Below, one piece after another: positions 57,334-64,000 of a stretch of DNA of 64,000 bases. This DNA comes from Extensimonas perlucida (lineage in GTDB: Bacteria > Pseudomonadota > Gammaproteobacteria > Burkholderiales > Burkholderiaceae_C), in assembly GCF_007655255.1 (NCBI RefSeq), contig NZ_VMYE01000015.1, positions 1-64,000 on the forward strand, in the 5' to 3' direction. The translations under genes were made by a program, and so were the position numbers. The notes under the pieces were generated by a model, which made no database searches, was not told the DNA's origin, and saw only the letters and a program-made list of their open reading frames with translations. How positions within the stretch are numbered: position 1 is the stretch's first letter; the number at the start of each line of letters is the position of its first letter.

Positions 57334-57699
57334 ATGTCTGGCCAACGCACGTTTCGCCGCCTCACCGCGCCCGAGCTCGGGGCCTGGCTGTAGGCGCGCC
57401 CCGGCGCCCTCGTGCTCGACGCGCGCGACGCGGCCAGCCATGCCCGCGACGCCTGGCCGGGCGCGGTGCTGCTCGCGCGGCACAACCAGGACGCGCTGCT
57501 GCTGCAGACCGAGCGCCGCCGCCCCATCCTGATTTACTGCTACCACGGGATCGCGAGCCAGGAGTGGGCGCAGATGTTTGCCGACTTCGGCTTCACCGAG
57601 GTCTGGGACCTGATCGGCGGTCATGCTGCCTTGGCCGCGACCCGGCTGGAGCCCGCATCACCGCTGCGCACCCCGTGGATACCGACGGCCCCCGATTGA
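57334..57699 (+). pseudogene. nif-cluster rhodanese-like gene with an in-frame amber codon
   Basis: From ATG 57334 the frame reads MSGQRTFRRLTAPELGAWL, then TAG at 57391-57393. It continues in the same frame as a normal rhodanese domain with VLDARDAASHARD and the active Cys loop ILIYCYHGIASQEWA. No frameshift is needed, only one codon. GTG 57412 could restart translation of a 95-residue protein holding the active site. It may be a pseudogene, a read-through gene or a sequencing error. Rhodanese-like proteins supply sulfane sulfur and are common in nif regions. Confidence 0.75.
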
Positions 57700-57746
57700 C
57701 ACCACCGCCCTGCGCGCCAATGCCGCGCCACCCTCGCGAGGCTCCC

Positions 57747-58232
57747 ATGGCCCACATCGTCTTTTATGAAAAGCCCGGCTGCGGCGGCAACGCGCGCCAA
57801 AAAGCCTTGCTGCGCGCCGCCGGCCACAGCCTGGAGCCGCGCGACCTGCTGCGCTGGCCGTGGACGGCCGAGTCGCTGCTGGGCTTTCTGGCACCGCTGC
57901 CCGTGGCGCAATGGTTCAACCGCGCCGCGCCGCGCATCAAGTCGGGCGAAGTGCAGCCCGAGGCGCTCGACGGCGCTGCCGCCCTGGCCCTGCTGCTGGA
58001 CGACCCTTTGCTCATCCGCCGCCCCTTGATGGAGGTGCGCAATGCGCATGGGGCGCAGCGCATGGTGGGCTTCGACGCGGCGCGCGTGCATGTCTGGGTG
58101 GGGCTGGGGGAGGCCGCGCCCGGAGCTTCAGACAGCCCCCTCGAAGGTTGCGCCGCGGCCGCGGGCCATCATTGCGCACCCCATGAAAAGACCGTGAACA
58201 GGTTCGCAGGAGATCAACATGCCCCTCTATGA
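57747..58232 (+). CDS. Nitrogenase-associated ArsC-like protein
   Basis: This 161-residue protein matches the thioredoxin-fold nitrogenase-associated family. The opening MAHIVFYEKPGCGGNARQKA has the Cys of an ArsC-like active site, then LEPRDLLRWPWTAESLLGFL and LLDDPLLIRRPLMEV. The family usually ends near VHVWVGLG. Here about 45 residues with CAAAAGHHCAPHEK follow, a possible metal-binding tail. The ORF ends 14 bp inside the next gene. The function is unknown; all known members lie in nif clusters. Confidence 0.85.
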   Translation: MAHIVFYEKPGCGGNARQKALLRAAGHSLEPRDLLRWPWTAESLLGFLAPLPVAQWFNRAAPRIKSGEVQPEALDGAAALALLLDDPLLIRRPLMEVRNAHGAQRMVGFDAARVHVWVGLGEAAPGASDSPLEGCAAAAGHHCAPHEKTVNRFAGDQHAPL

Positions 58233-58470
58233 CTACCGCTGCCAGGCCTGCGGCCACAGCTTCGAAGCCCTGGTGCGCTCCGGCAGCACACCCGTGTGTC
58301 CGAATTGCGGCAGCAGCGCGCTGGAAAAATGCGTGTCCGCAATCGCCCCGGCGGGCAAGATAGAAGCCATACGCATGTCCAACCGCCGCGCCGCCGCAGC
58401 GCAAGGGCTGTTCGACCACTACAGCCCGTCCGATAGGGCCAGGCTGCTGCAGGGCAAGAAAGGCATTTGA
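58219..58470 (+). CDS. FmdB-family zinc-ribbon protein
   Basis: This 83-residue protein opens MPLYDYRCQACGHSFEALVR, followed by CPNCGSSALEKCVSAIAP. The CxxC pairs form the FmdB/CxxC_CxxC zinc ribbon. The rest is basic with SPSDRARLLQGKKGI. Its ATG lies inside the end of the ArsC-like gene, so they are coupled. It is a putative regulator or accessory factor; the target is unknown. Confidence 0.88.
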   Translation: MPLYDYRCQACGHSFEALVRSGSTPVCPNCGSSALEKCVSAIAPAGKIEAIRMSNRRAAAAQGLFDHYSPSDRARLLQGKKGI

Positions 58471-58517
58471 GGGCGCGCGACCGAAGGCATCGTGAAGCGC
58501 CAGCGCCTTCGCGGGTG

Positions 58518-59006
58518 CTACGGCGCGCCTTCGGACTGGCGCAAAAGTGCCCGCACCACGCCGGCGCCGATCTGGTCGGCGGGGTCCAGGCGGTCGAGCT
58601 GCGCCACCAGCGCCTGCGCCATTTCGCGTTCGCCGCGGCGCAGGTGGATGAAGGCCAGGGCCTTGAGGGTGAAGAGCCAAAAGCGCGCTGCACCGGGCGC
58701 GGCGAAGTCGGCGGCGCCTGGTGTGACGCTGCGCCAGTCGGCGGGCAGCCCGGCGGCCTGGGCGGCGGCTTCGAGCCCGCGGCGCGCGGCCTGCTGCGCC
58801 TGGTCGAGTTCGCCCAGGCCGGCGTGCAGTTTGTAGAGCAGGTAATGAATGGGCAGGCTCTGCGGCGAGCTCAGCGACGCGGCCCAGAGCATGGCCGCGG
58901 CGTGCTCGCGCGGCACCTTGCGCGCCTGTTCGACCCAATGCGCCACGGCGGGCGCAACCGCACCGCCAAACAGCTCCGTCGATTCGACGCCGGTGAGAAT
59001 GTTCAC
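58518..59006 (-). CDS. Helical-repeat (TPR-like) protein of the fix cluster
   Basis: This 162-residue protein begins at GTG 59006, overlapping the ferredoxin stop (GTGA). Helix pairs are visible: IHYLLYKLHAGLGELDQAQQ, AARFWLFTLKALAFIHLRRG and ALVAQLDRLDPADQIGAGVV. They resemble tetratricopeptide repeats, with Ala-rich packing positions. No cysteine or signal. It may hold a partner in the nif/fix assembly, but this is by fold only. It is last in the unit and convergent with the FmdB-like gene. Confidence 0.72.
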   Translation of the reverse strand: MNILTGVESTELFGGAVAPAVAHWVEQARKVPREHAAAMLWAASLSSPQSLPIHYLLYKLHAGLGELDQAQQAARRGLEAAAQAAGLPADWRSVTPGAADFAAPGAARFWLFTLKALAFIHLRRGEREMAQALVAQLDRLDPADQIGAGVVRALLRQSEGAP

Positions 59007-59326
59007 CAGACGGCCCCGGACGCGATGAGCCGCGCGACGGGCACGCCGCCCTCGAGGTGGCTCGTGAAGATTTCGGCGACGTCGGCTTCGGTCACACCGC
59101 GGTAGAGCACGGACTCGGGATAGACCAGCACGTTCACGCCCTGGTCGCAGGGTCCGAGGCAGCCGGAATACGTGACCGCGCATTTTTCGTAGGCCTGGCG
59201 CTTTTGCTGCTCGGCCCAGAAGGCCTGCAGCACGGCCATGCTGCCCTTGCTTGCGCAGGAGCCGCGCGGGTGCTGCGGCGGGCGGTTTTGCGTGCAGACG
59301 AAGACGTGGTATTCGGGTCTGGACAT
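59003..59326 (-). CDS. [2Fe-2S] ferredoxin, thioredoxin-like type
   Basis: This 107-residue protein starts MSRPEYHVFVCTQNRPPQHP with a Cys, then RGSCASKGS. YSGCLGPCDQGVNVLVYPES gives the other two Cys of the thioredoxin-like [2Fe-2S] ferredoxin fold, as in the Azotobacter/Clostridium type. The end YRGVTEADVAEIFTSHLEGG is characteristic. It lies 16 bp after fixX and overlaps the TPR-like gene. It probably carries electrons in or next to the FixABCX route. Confidence 0.9.
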   Translation of the reverse strand: MSRPEYHVFVCTQNRPPQHPRGSCASKGSMAVLQAFWAEQQKRQAYEKCAVTYSGCLGPCDQGVNVLVYPESVLYRGVTEADVAEIFTSHLEGGVPVARLIASGAVW

Positions 59327-59342
59327 GCGGTGCTCCCTATGT

Positions 59343-59642
59343 TCAGCCGAACTTGAACAGGATGCCGTGCCCGCCGCGCGGGTACTCCCATTCGACGTTC
59401 AGGTGTTCGCTGCAGATGATGCGGCAGCTGCCGCATTCGAGGCAGCCGTCGGTGATCAGCGTGACGTTGCCGTTGCCCTCGCTCTTGTAGCAGGAGGCCG
59501 GGCAGATGAAGGTGCAGCTCTTGGCTTCGCAGACGTTGGTGCAGACGTCGGCGTCCTTGATCTTGATGTGCGGCCGCCCTGCATCGACGCGGTAGCGGTT
59601 CTGGAAGAGCTTTTCTTCCACATTGACGGTGAGCGTGTTCAT
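59343..59642 (-). CDS. fixX: Ferredoxin-like protein FixX
   Basis: This 99-residue ferredoxin has CTNVCEAKSCTFICPASCYK and CLECGSCRIICSEHLNVEWE. These are the clusters that pass electrons from the FixABC flavoproteins to quinone. The start 59642 overlaps the fixC stop by 4 bp. It matches the FixX family over its full length. Confidence 0.95.
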   Translation of the reverse strand: MNTLTVNVEEKLFQNRYRVDAGRPHIKIKDADVCTNVCEAKSCTFICPASCYKSEGNGNVTLITDGCLECGSCRIICSEHLNVEWEYPRGGHGILFKFG

Positions 59643-60949
59643 CGTATGGCCTTCCAGAGTTTGTACGCATCGCCCATGAGTCCGGTGAGCTTGCGGGTTT
59701 TGCGGAAATGCGCGAAGACTTCGCGCTCCTTGCTCTTCTTGTCCACGCCATCGACCGTGATCATGGTGCGTGCCGCCTGTGCGACCAGGTCGGGATAGGT
59801 GGTGAAGAACTGCGGGCTCTTGTGCATCACGGAGGGCAGGTCGCGGTATTTGCGCAAGTCCTTCATGACGAAGCTGTCGTCGAGCGCGGCCTTGTAGGGC
59901 TTGAGCGCATCGGCGCGAAAGCCCTTGCCAGCGGCCTTGGCGGCGATCACCGTCTCGGCCGCGAGCCGCCCCGTGGTCATGGCCAGGTTGGAGCCTTCGC
60001 GGTGCGCTGCGTTGACGAAGCCGCCCGAGTCGCCCGCGATCAGCCAGCCGTTGCCGTACACCTGCGGGATGGCGTTGAAGCCGCCTTCGGGGATCAGGTG
60101 GGCGCAGTATTCCTTCATTTCGCCGCCCTCGATCAGCGGCGCGATGGCCGGGTGGCGCTTCATGTTCTCGAGCAGCACGTAGGGGCTGGTGCGGTTGGGG
60201 TTGCTCTTGAAGTCGGACAGCATGCAGCCCACGCCTATGGTCAGCGACTCCTTGTTGGTGTAGAGAAAACCCGTGCCCATCATGCCGTCGGTGATGCGCC
60301 CCATCATCTCGATCACCACGCCCGACTCTTCGCCGACATTGAAGCGCTGGCGTATGGTGTCCTCGGGCAGAAACAGGATTTCCTTCACGGCCAGGGCCAC
60401 GTTTTGCGCCTTGATCTCGCCGTGAAAGCCGGCCTTGCGCGCCAGGGTGGAGTTGACGCCGTCGGCCAGCACCACCACGTCGGCATAGACGTCGCCCTGC
60501 TCGCGGTCGCACTGCACGCCCACCACCTGGTCGCCGTCCATGATCAGGTGGTTGACCGTGGTTTCGCAGATCAGCAGGGCGCCGGCTTCGCGCACCTTGG
60601 CGCTGAACCATTTGTCGAACTGGGCGCGGATGATGGTGTAGCGGTTGTAGGGCGGCTTGTCGTAATCGGCGCTGCGCACGTGCGTGCCGACGAAGGAGCT
60701 GTCGTCGAGCATCCACATGCGCTGCTCGATGATGTGGCGCTCCAGCGGCGCGTCTTCGCGAAAGTCGGGGATGATTTCTTCGAGCGCCTTGGCGTACAGG
60801 ATGGCGCCCTGCACGTTCTTGCTGCCCGGGTATTCCCCGCGCTCGATCTGCAGCACCTTGAGGCCGGCCTTGGCCATGGTGTAGGCGCAGGCGTTGCCCG
60901 AGGGGCCGGCGCCGACGACGATGGCGTCGAATTGGGAGGGTTTTTTCAT
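59639..60949 (-). CDS. fixC: Electron-transfer flavoprotein-quinone oxidoreductase FixC
   Basis: This 436-residue FAD protein has the dinucleotide site DAIVVGAGPSGNACAYTMAK at the N-terminus. VLADGVNSTLARKAG and NGWLIAGDSGGFVNAAHREG are also FAD-binding. It passes electrons from FixAB to quinone, the exergonic branch of the flavin-bifurcating FixABCX complex. It lies downstream of fixB with 27 bp spacing. Confidence 0.95.
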   Translation of the reverse strand: MKKPSQFDAIVVGAGPSGNACAYTMAKAGLKVLQIERGEYPGSKNVQGAILYAKALEEIIPDFREDAPLERHIIEQRMWMLDDSSFVGTHVRSADYDKPPYNRYTIIRAQFDKWFSAKVREAGALLICETTVNHLIMDGDQVVGVQCDREQGDVYADVVVLADGVNSTLARKAGFHGEIKAQNVALAVKEILFLPEDTIRQRFNVGEESGVVIEMMGRITDGMMGTGFLYTNKESLTIGVGCMLSDFKSNPNRTSPYVLLENMKRHPAIAPLIEGGEMKEYCAHLIPEGGFNAIPQVYGNGWLIAGDSGGFVNAAHREGSNLAMTTGRLAAETVIAAKAAGKGFRADALKPYKAALDDSFVMKDLRKYRDLPSVMHKSPQFFTTYPDLVAQAARTMITVDGVDKKSKEREVFAHFRKTRKLTGLMGDAYKLWKAIR

Positions 60950-60976
60950 CGTGCGCTCCTTGCGTGGGTCAGTGGT

Positions 60977-62086
60977 TCAGGCCACTTGTTTGCTGCGCAG
61001 CGCCAGATGCGCGGCGAAGGCTTGCGTCAGGGCGGGCACCACCTGCATCGCGTTGCCGACGATGCCGTAGTGTGCGAAGTCGAAGATGGGCGCGTTCGGG
61101 TCGGTGTTGATGGCCACGATCACGTCGCTCGACTCCATGCCCACGCGGTGCTGGATCGCGCCGCTGATGCCGGCGGCGATGTAGAGCTTGGGCCGCACCG
61201 TCTTGCCGGTCTGGCCCACCTGCCGGTCGGCCTCGACCCAGCCGGCCTGCACGACCGGGCGCGTCGCCCCGACCTCGCCGCCGAGCACACGCGCGAGCTC
61301 GAACAGCAGCTTGAAGTTTTCGGGGTTCTTCATGCCCTTGCCGCCGCTGACGATCACCTCGGCGTAGGGCAGGTTGATTTTGTTGCTGCTCGCGTCGGGG
61401 ATGAAGTCCAGCAGCTTGGTGACGATCTGCGCCTCGGCCATGCCCAGCGTTTCCTGCACGACTTCGCCGGTGCGGTCTGCTTCGGCGCGCGGCATGGCCA
61501 GCACGCGCGGGCGCACGGTGGCCATTTGCGGCCGGTAGGCCAGGGTCATGATGGTGCACAGCAGCGAGCCGCCAAAGGTCGGCCGCGTGGCCGCCAGGGC
61601 CTTGGAGACGGGGTCTATGTTCAGCTCGGTGCAGTCGGCCGTGAGCCCGGTCAGCAGCGTGGTCGCCACCGAGCCCGCGAGGTCGCGCCCCATGGAGGTC
61701 GCGCCCAGCAGCAGGATTTCGGGCTGGTATTTGTTGACCAGGTCGGTCAGGCCCTTGGTGAAGGGCTCGTTGCGGTAGCCCTTGAGCACGGGGTCGTGCA
61801 CGATGTAGGCCTTGTCGGCACCGAAAGTGAAGGCTTCGGCGGCGTATTGTTCGAGCGGCTCGTCGGTGCCGCCGAGCACGACCACGCCGACCTGGCTGCC
61901 CAGGAGGTCGGCGAGCTTGCGCGCTTCGCCCAGCAGCTCCCACGAGACGCTGTGCACATGGCCGCGCTCGTGTTCGACGAACACCCATACGCCCTTGTAG
62001 GCCTTGAGGTGTTCGGGCAGCTCCAGGTTGCGGCCGCGTCCGGCGGGGCGTTTTGCCGGCGTGGCAGGGGTGGTGGGGGCGTTCAT
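60977..62086 (-). CDS. fixB: Electron-transfer flavoprotein alpha subunit FixB
   Basis: This 369-residue protein binds FAD through the C-terminal ETF-alpha domain ([20 protein letters not shown] and [20 protein letters not shown]). The N-terminal domain starts [23 protein letters not shown] 62086 was chosen over the long upstream frame, which overlaps fixA. It works with FixA as the bifurcating flavin pair. The first about 25 residues are a Pro/Ala-rich extension. Confidence 0.95.
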   Translation of the reverse strand: MNAPTTPATPAKRPAGRGRNLELPEHLKAYKGVWVFVEHERGHVHSVSWELLGEARKLADLLGSQVGVVVLGGTDEPLEQYAAEAFTFGADKAYIVHDPVLKGYRNEPFTKGLTDLVNKYQPEILLLGATSMGRDLAGSVATTLLTGLTADCTELNIDPVSKALAATRPTFGGSLLCTIMTLAYRPQMATVRPRVLAMPRAEADRTGEVVQETLGMAEAQIVTKLLDFIPDASSNKINLPYAEVIVSGGKGMKNPENFKLLFELARVLGGEVGATRPVVQAGWVEADRQVGQTGKTVRPKLYIAAGISGAIQHRVGMESSDVIVAINTDPNAPIFDFAHYGIVGNAMQVVPALTQAFAAHLALRSKQVA

Positions 62087-62931
62087 GCTTGCTCCTTCAT
62101 CAGCAGGTCGTTTTCCAGCGTCGGGTGGCGCGTGAAGATCTTTTGCAACAGGTTGAGCGACACGTCGCGCAGGTTCGAGGTCTCGACCTCGAGCATCTCG
62201 GCCTTTTCGCTGCGCGGCGTCGGGCCGAAGACCTTGCTGACCACGGTGGGCGAGCCCTTGAGGCCGATCTTGTCGAGGTCTTCGATGCCGGCTTCTTCCT
62301 TGCTCCACTTGCGCACAGCAAAGGCCGCCGCATGCACCATGGCCGGCAGGCTGGCAAAGCGCAGTTCGTTGGTGTTTTCCAGCATGGTGATCAGGCAGGG
62401 CAGCGCCGTCTGCAGCACCTGCACGCCGCCTTCGGCGCGGCGCTCCACGGTGATGCGGCGCTGGTCCAGGTCGGTCTCGACGATGCGCGAGACGTAGGTC
62501 AGCAGCTGCAGGCCCAGGCGCTTGGCAATGCCCGGCCCCACCTGCGCGGTGTCGCCGTCAATGGTCTGCTTGCCCGTGAACACGATGTCCACCGCCTGTT
62601 CCCGGCCGATCTGGCGGATGCCCGCGGCGAGCGCGTAGGAGGTCGCGAGCGTGTCGGCGCCCGCGAAGGCGCGGTCGGTCACGAGCACGGCATCGTCGGC
62701 GCCGAAGCTGATGCACTTGCGCAGCGCCTCCTCGGCCTGCGGCGGGCCCATGCACAGCACGGTGACCTTGCCGCCGAAGCGGTCCTTGAGGCGCAGCGCC
62801 TCTTCGAGCGAAAACAGGTCGTACGGGTTGACGATGGCCGGCACGCCCTGGCGCATGATGGTGTTGGTCACCGGGTGGACGCGGATCTGCGCCGAGTCCG
62901 GCACTTGTTTGATGCAGACGACGATGTGCAT
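62083..62931 (-). CDS. fixA: Electron-transfer flavoprotein beta subunit FixA
   Basis: This 282-residue protein opens [40 protein letters not shown] is the ETF-beta nucleotide-binding signature, and [14 protein letters not shown] closes the family match. With FixB it accepts electrons from NADH and splits them between quinone and ferredoxin/flavodoxin for nitrogenase. It follows nifW by 23 bp and overlaps fixB by 4 bp. Confidence 0.96.
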   Translation of the reverse strand: MHIVVCIKQVPDSAQIRVHPVTNTIMRQGVPAIVNPYDLFSLEEALRLKDRFGGKVTVLCMGPPQAEEALRKCISFGADDAVLVTDRAFAGADTLATSYALAAGIRQIGREQAVDIVFTGKQTIDGDTAQVGPGIAKRLGLQLLTYVSRIVETDLDQRRITVERRAEGGVQVLQTALPCLITMLENTNELRFASLPAMVHAAAFAVRKWSKEEAGIEDLDKIGLKGSPTVVSKVFGPTPRSEKAEMLEVETSNLRDVSLNLLQKIFTRHPTLENDLLMKEQA

Positions 62932-62954
62932 GGGAGCTCCTTTCGTTGCGGCGC

Positions 62955-63293
62955 TCAGGCCGCGGCGCGCGGGGGCAGGGAGGTGCGCAGGCTGTCGAGC
63001 GAGACGTGCTGCCGTCCGCCTGCGTCCTGGAACACCTTGAAGACCTTTTCCTGCGCCGGGGTCGAGCGCACGAAATCGGCGTAGGCCCGGGTCAGCTGCT
63101 CGCGGTAGGCCGTGAACAGCGCGAGCTCGTCCATGCTGGCGGGCAGGTTCTGCTGGCGGAGGTATTGGAAAAACCGCTTGAGGATGTGCAGGCGGCTGAC
63201 GTTGACCACGCTTTGCTCGAAGGGCACGCCGAAGAACTGCAGAAAATCCTCGGCAGAAGACAGGGCCTTGACTTGTTGGATGAAGTTTTCCAT
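62955..63293 (-). CDS. nifW: Nitrogenase stabilising protein NifW
   Basis: This 112-residue protein has FIQQVKALSSAEDFLQFFGV, RLHILKRFFQYLRQQ and the TAYREQLTRAYADFVRSTPA block of NifW. It helps protect or mature the MoFe protein under oxygen. ATG 63293 was selected as the conserved start. It lies 5 bp after the stop of the serine acetyltransferase gene and before fixA, a common nif order. Confidence 0.94.
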   Translation of the reverse strand: MENFIQQVKALSSAEDFLQFFGVPFEQSVVNVSRLHILKRFFQYLRQQNLPASMDELALFTAYREQLTRAYADFVRSTPAQEKVFKVFQDAGGRQHVSLDSLRTSLPPRAAA

Positions 63294-63298
63294 GGGGC

Positions 63299-64000
63299 TT
63301 ACTCCATAGCGGACAGGGAAAGTGGTTTTTGCGCGAAGGCAGGCTCGGCGCATTCGTCGTCGCAATGGCCGCAGGCGCTGTCGGTCGGGGCCCTGCCCGG
63401 AACCTGGCCCTGGGTCTGTGCCAGCTGGCGCTCGAGCAGGGCCACGCGGTCCAGCAGGCAGGCGATGGCCTTGCCCACCGGGTCCGGGATCAGGTGGTGG
63501 TCGAGGTCGAAGCCATGCGTGGTGCGCCGCCGGGGCGAGACCACGCGCCCCGGTATGCCCACCACGGTGGCGCCGGCCGGCACGGGCGCTATGACCACCG
63601 AATTGGCCGCCACGCGCGCGCCGTCGCCGATCTGGATGGGCCCGAGAATCTTCGCTCCCGCGCCCACCACGACTTGGTTGCCCAGGGTCGGGTGGCGTTT
63701 GCCGGTGTTCCAGGTCGTGCCGCCCAACGTGACGCCGTGGTAGAGCGTCACGTCGTCGCCGACTTCTGCCGTCTCGCCGATCACCACGCCCGCGCCGTGG
63801 TCTATGAAAAAGCGTGCGCCTATGCGCGCGCCGGGGTGGATGTCCACCTGCGTGAGCCAGCGCGCCGCAAACGAGAGCCAGCGCGGCAGATAGCGCCAGC
63901 CACGCCGCCACAGCGCATGCGCGATGCGGTACAGCGCGACGGCCTGCACGCCGGGGTAGATGGTCCAGACCTCGAGCAGACTGCGCGCCGCCGGATCGCG
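63299..64000 (-). CDS. cysE: Serine O-acetyltransferase (NifP/CysE-type), 5' end outside the window
   Basis: The frame runs from beyond 64000 to the stop at 63299, about 233 residues visible. A left-handed beta-helix of hexapeptide repeats is present: [40 protein letters not shown], and [20 protein letters not shown]. It makes O-acetylserine for cysteine synthesis. In nif clusters this paralogue is called nifP and meets the high Fe-S demand of nitrogenase. The C-terminal extension carries CGHCDDEC, a possible metal-binding site. Confidence 0.93.
   Translation of the reverse strand, partial: RDPAARSLLEVWTIYPGVQAVALYRIAHALWRRGWRYLPRWLSFAARWLTQVDIHPGARIGARFFIDHGAGVVIGETAEVGDDVTLYHGVTLGGTTWNTGKRHPTLGNQVVVGAGAKILGPIQIGDGARVAANSVVIAPVPAGATVVGIPGRVVSPRRRTTHGFDLDHHLIPDPVGKAIACLLDRVALLERQLAQTQGQVPGRAPTDSACGHCDDECAEPAFAQKPLSLSAME

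Noticed and set aside
59708-62497. Plus-strand open frame of 929 codons opposite fixC and fixB
   Set aside because: Same antisense effect; low-complexity Ala/Val/His composition and no start context.

Overview
The window is about 64 kb of GC-rich DNA with dense, short-spaced genes. It reads as a nitrogen-fixing betaproteobacterium of the order Burkholderiales, most likely Comamonadaceae or a close relative. Support comes from the porin type, the protein families, an intracellular PHB depolymerase, and a short interspersed repeat that occurs six times and that I associate with comamonad genomes. No species is assigned. || Left part (1-31.9 kb): nested insertion-sequence remnants (IS256-type inside IS630-type), an RluA-type pseudouridine synthase, a porin, a tandem pair of acyl-CoA synthetases, a sulfate ABC transporter operon (sbp-cysTWA), dsbB, argA, a PIN/antitoxin pair divergent from a long hrpA helicase gene, and a potassium operon in the order small ORF-kdpF-kdpA-kdpB-kdpC-corA-like-kdpD-kdpE. 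Then come an OlsB-like acyltransferase coupled to an LpxH-like phosphatase, and ppk-sixA. || Middle part (31.9-45.6 kb): a phosphomannomutase/phosphoglucomutase, Kdo transferase waaA, an RnfB-like ferredoxin, phaZ with a long low-complexity tail, a roughly 500-bp gap holding a MITE-like inverted repeat, a three-gene 2-oxoacid:acceptor oxidoreductase operon with its own FAD/FeS NAD(P)H module, an Xre-RES toxin-antitoxin pair, acpS, nagZ and tRNA-Asn. || Right part (45.7-64 kb): a nitrogen-fixation region. On the minus strand, in transcription order, are nifH-nifD-nifK, three unrecognised genes, then nifE-nifN-nifX-DUF269-DUF683-fdxB-nifQ. Divergent from nifH on the plus strand are an unrecognised 202-aa gene, a rhodanese gene with an in-frame amber codon, an ArsC-like nitrogenase-associated protein and an FmdB-like zinc ribbon. 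Beyond these, on the minus strand, are nifP(cysE)-nifW-fixA-fixB-fixC-fixX, a [2Fe-2S] ferredoxin and a small helical-repeat protein. Two divergent sigma-54 promoters share one perfect NifA site between nifH and the 202-aa gene, and a further sigma-54 promoter precedes nifE. || Together these genes give nitrogenase structural proteins, the cofactor scaffold and molybdenum supply (NifENXQ), sulfur/serine supply (NifP, CysTWA) and a FixABCX electron route. The 2-oxoacid oxidoreductase is a possible second source of reduced ferredoxin. nifA, nifB, nifU, nifS and nifV are not in the window.
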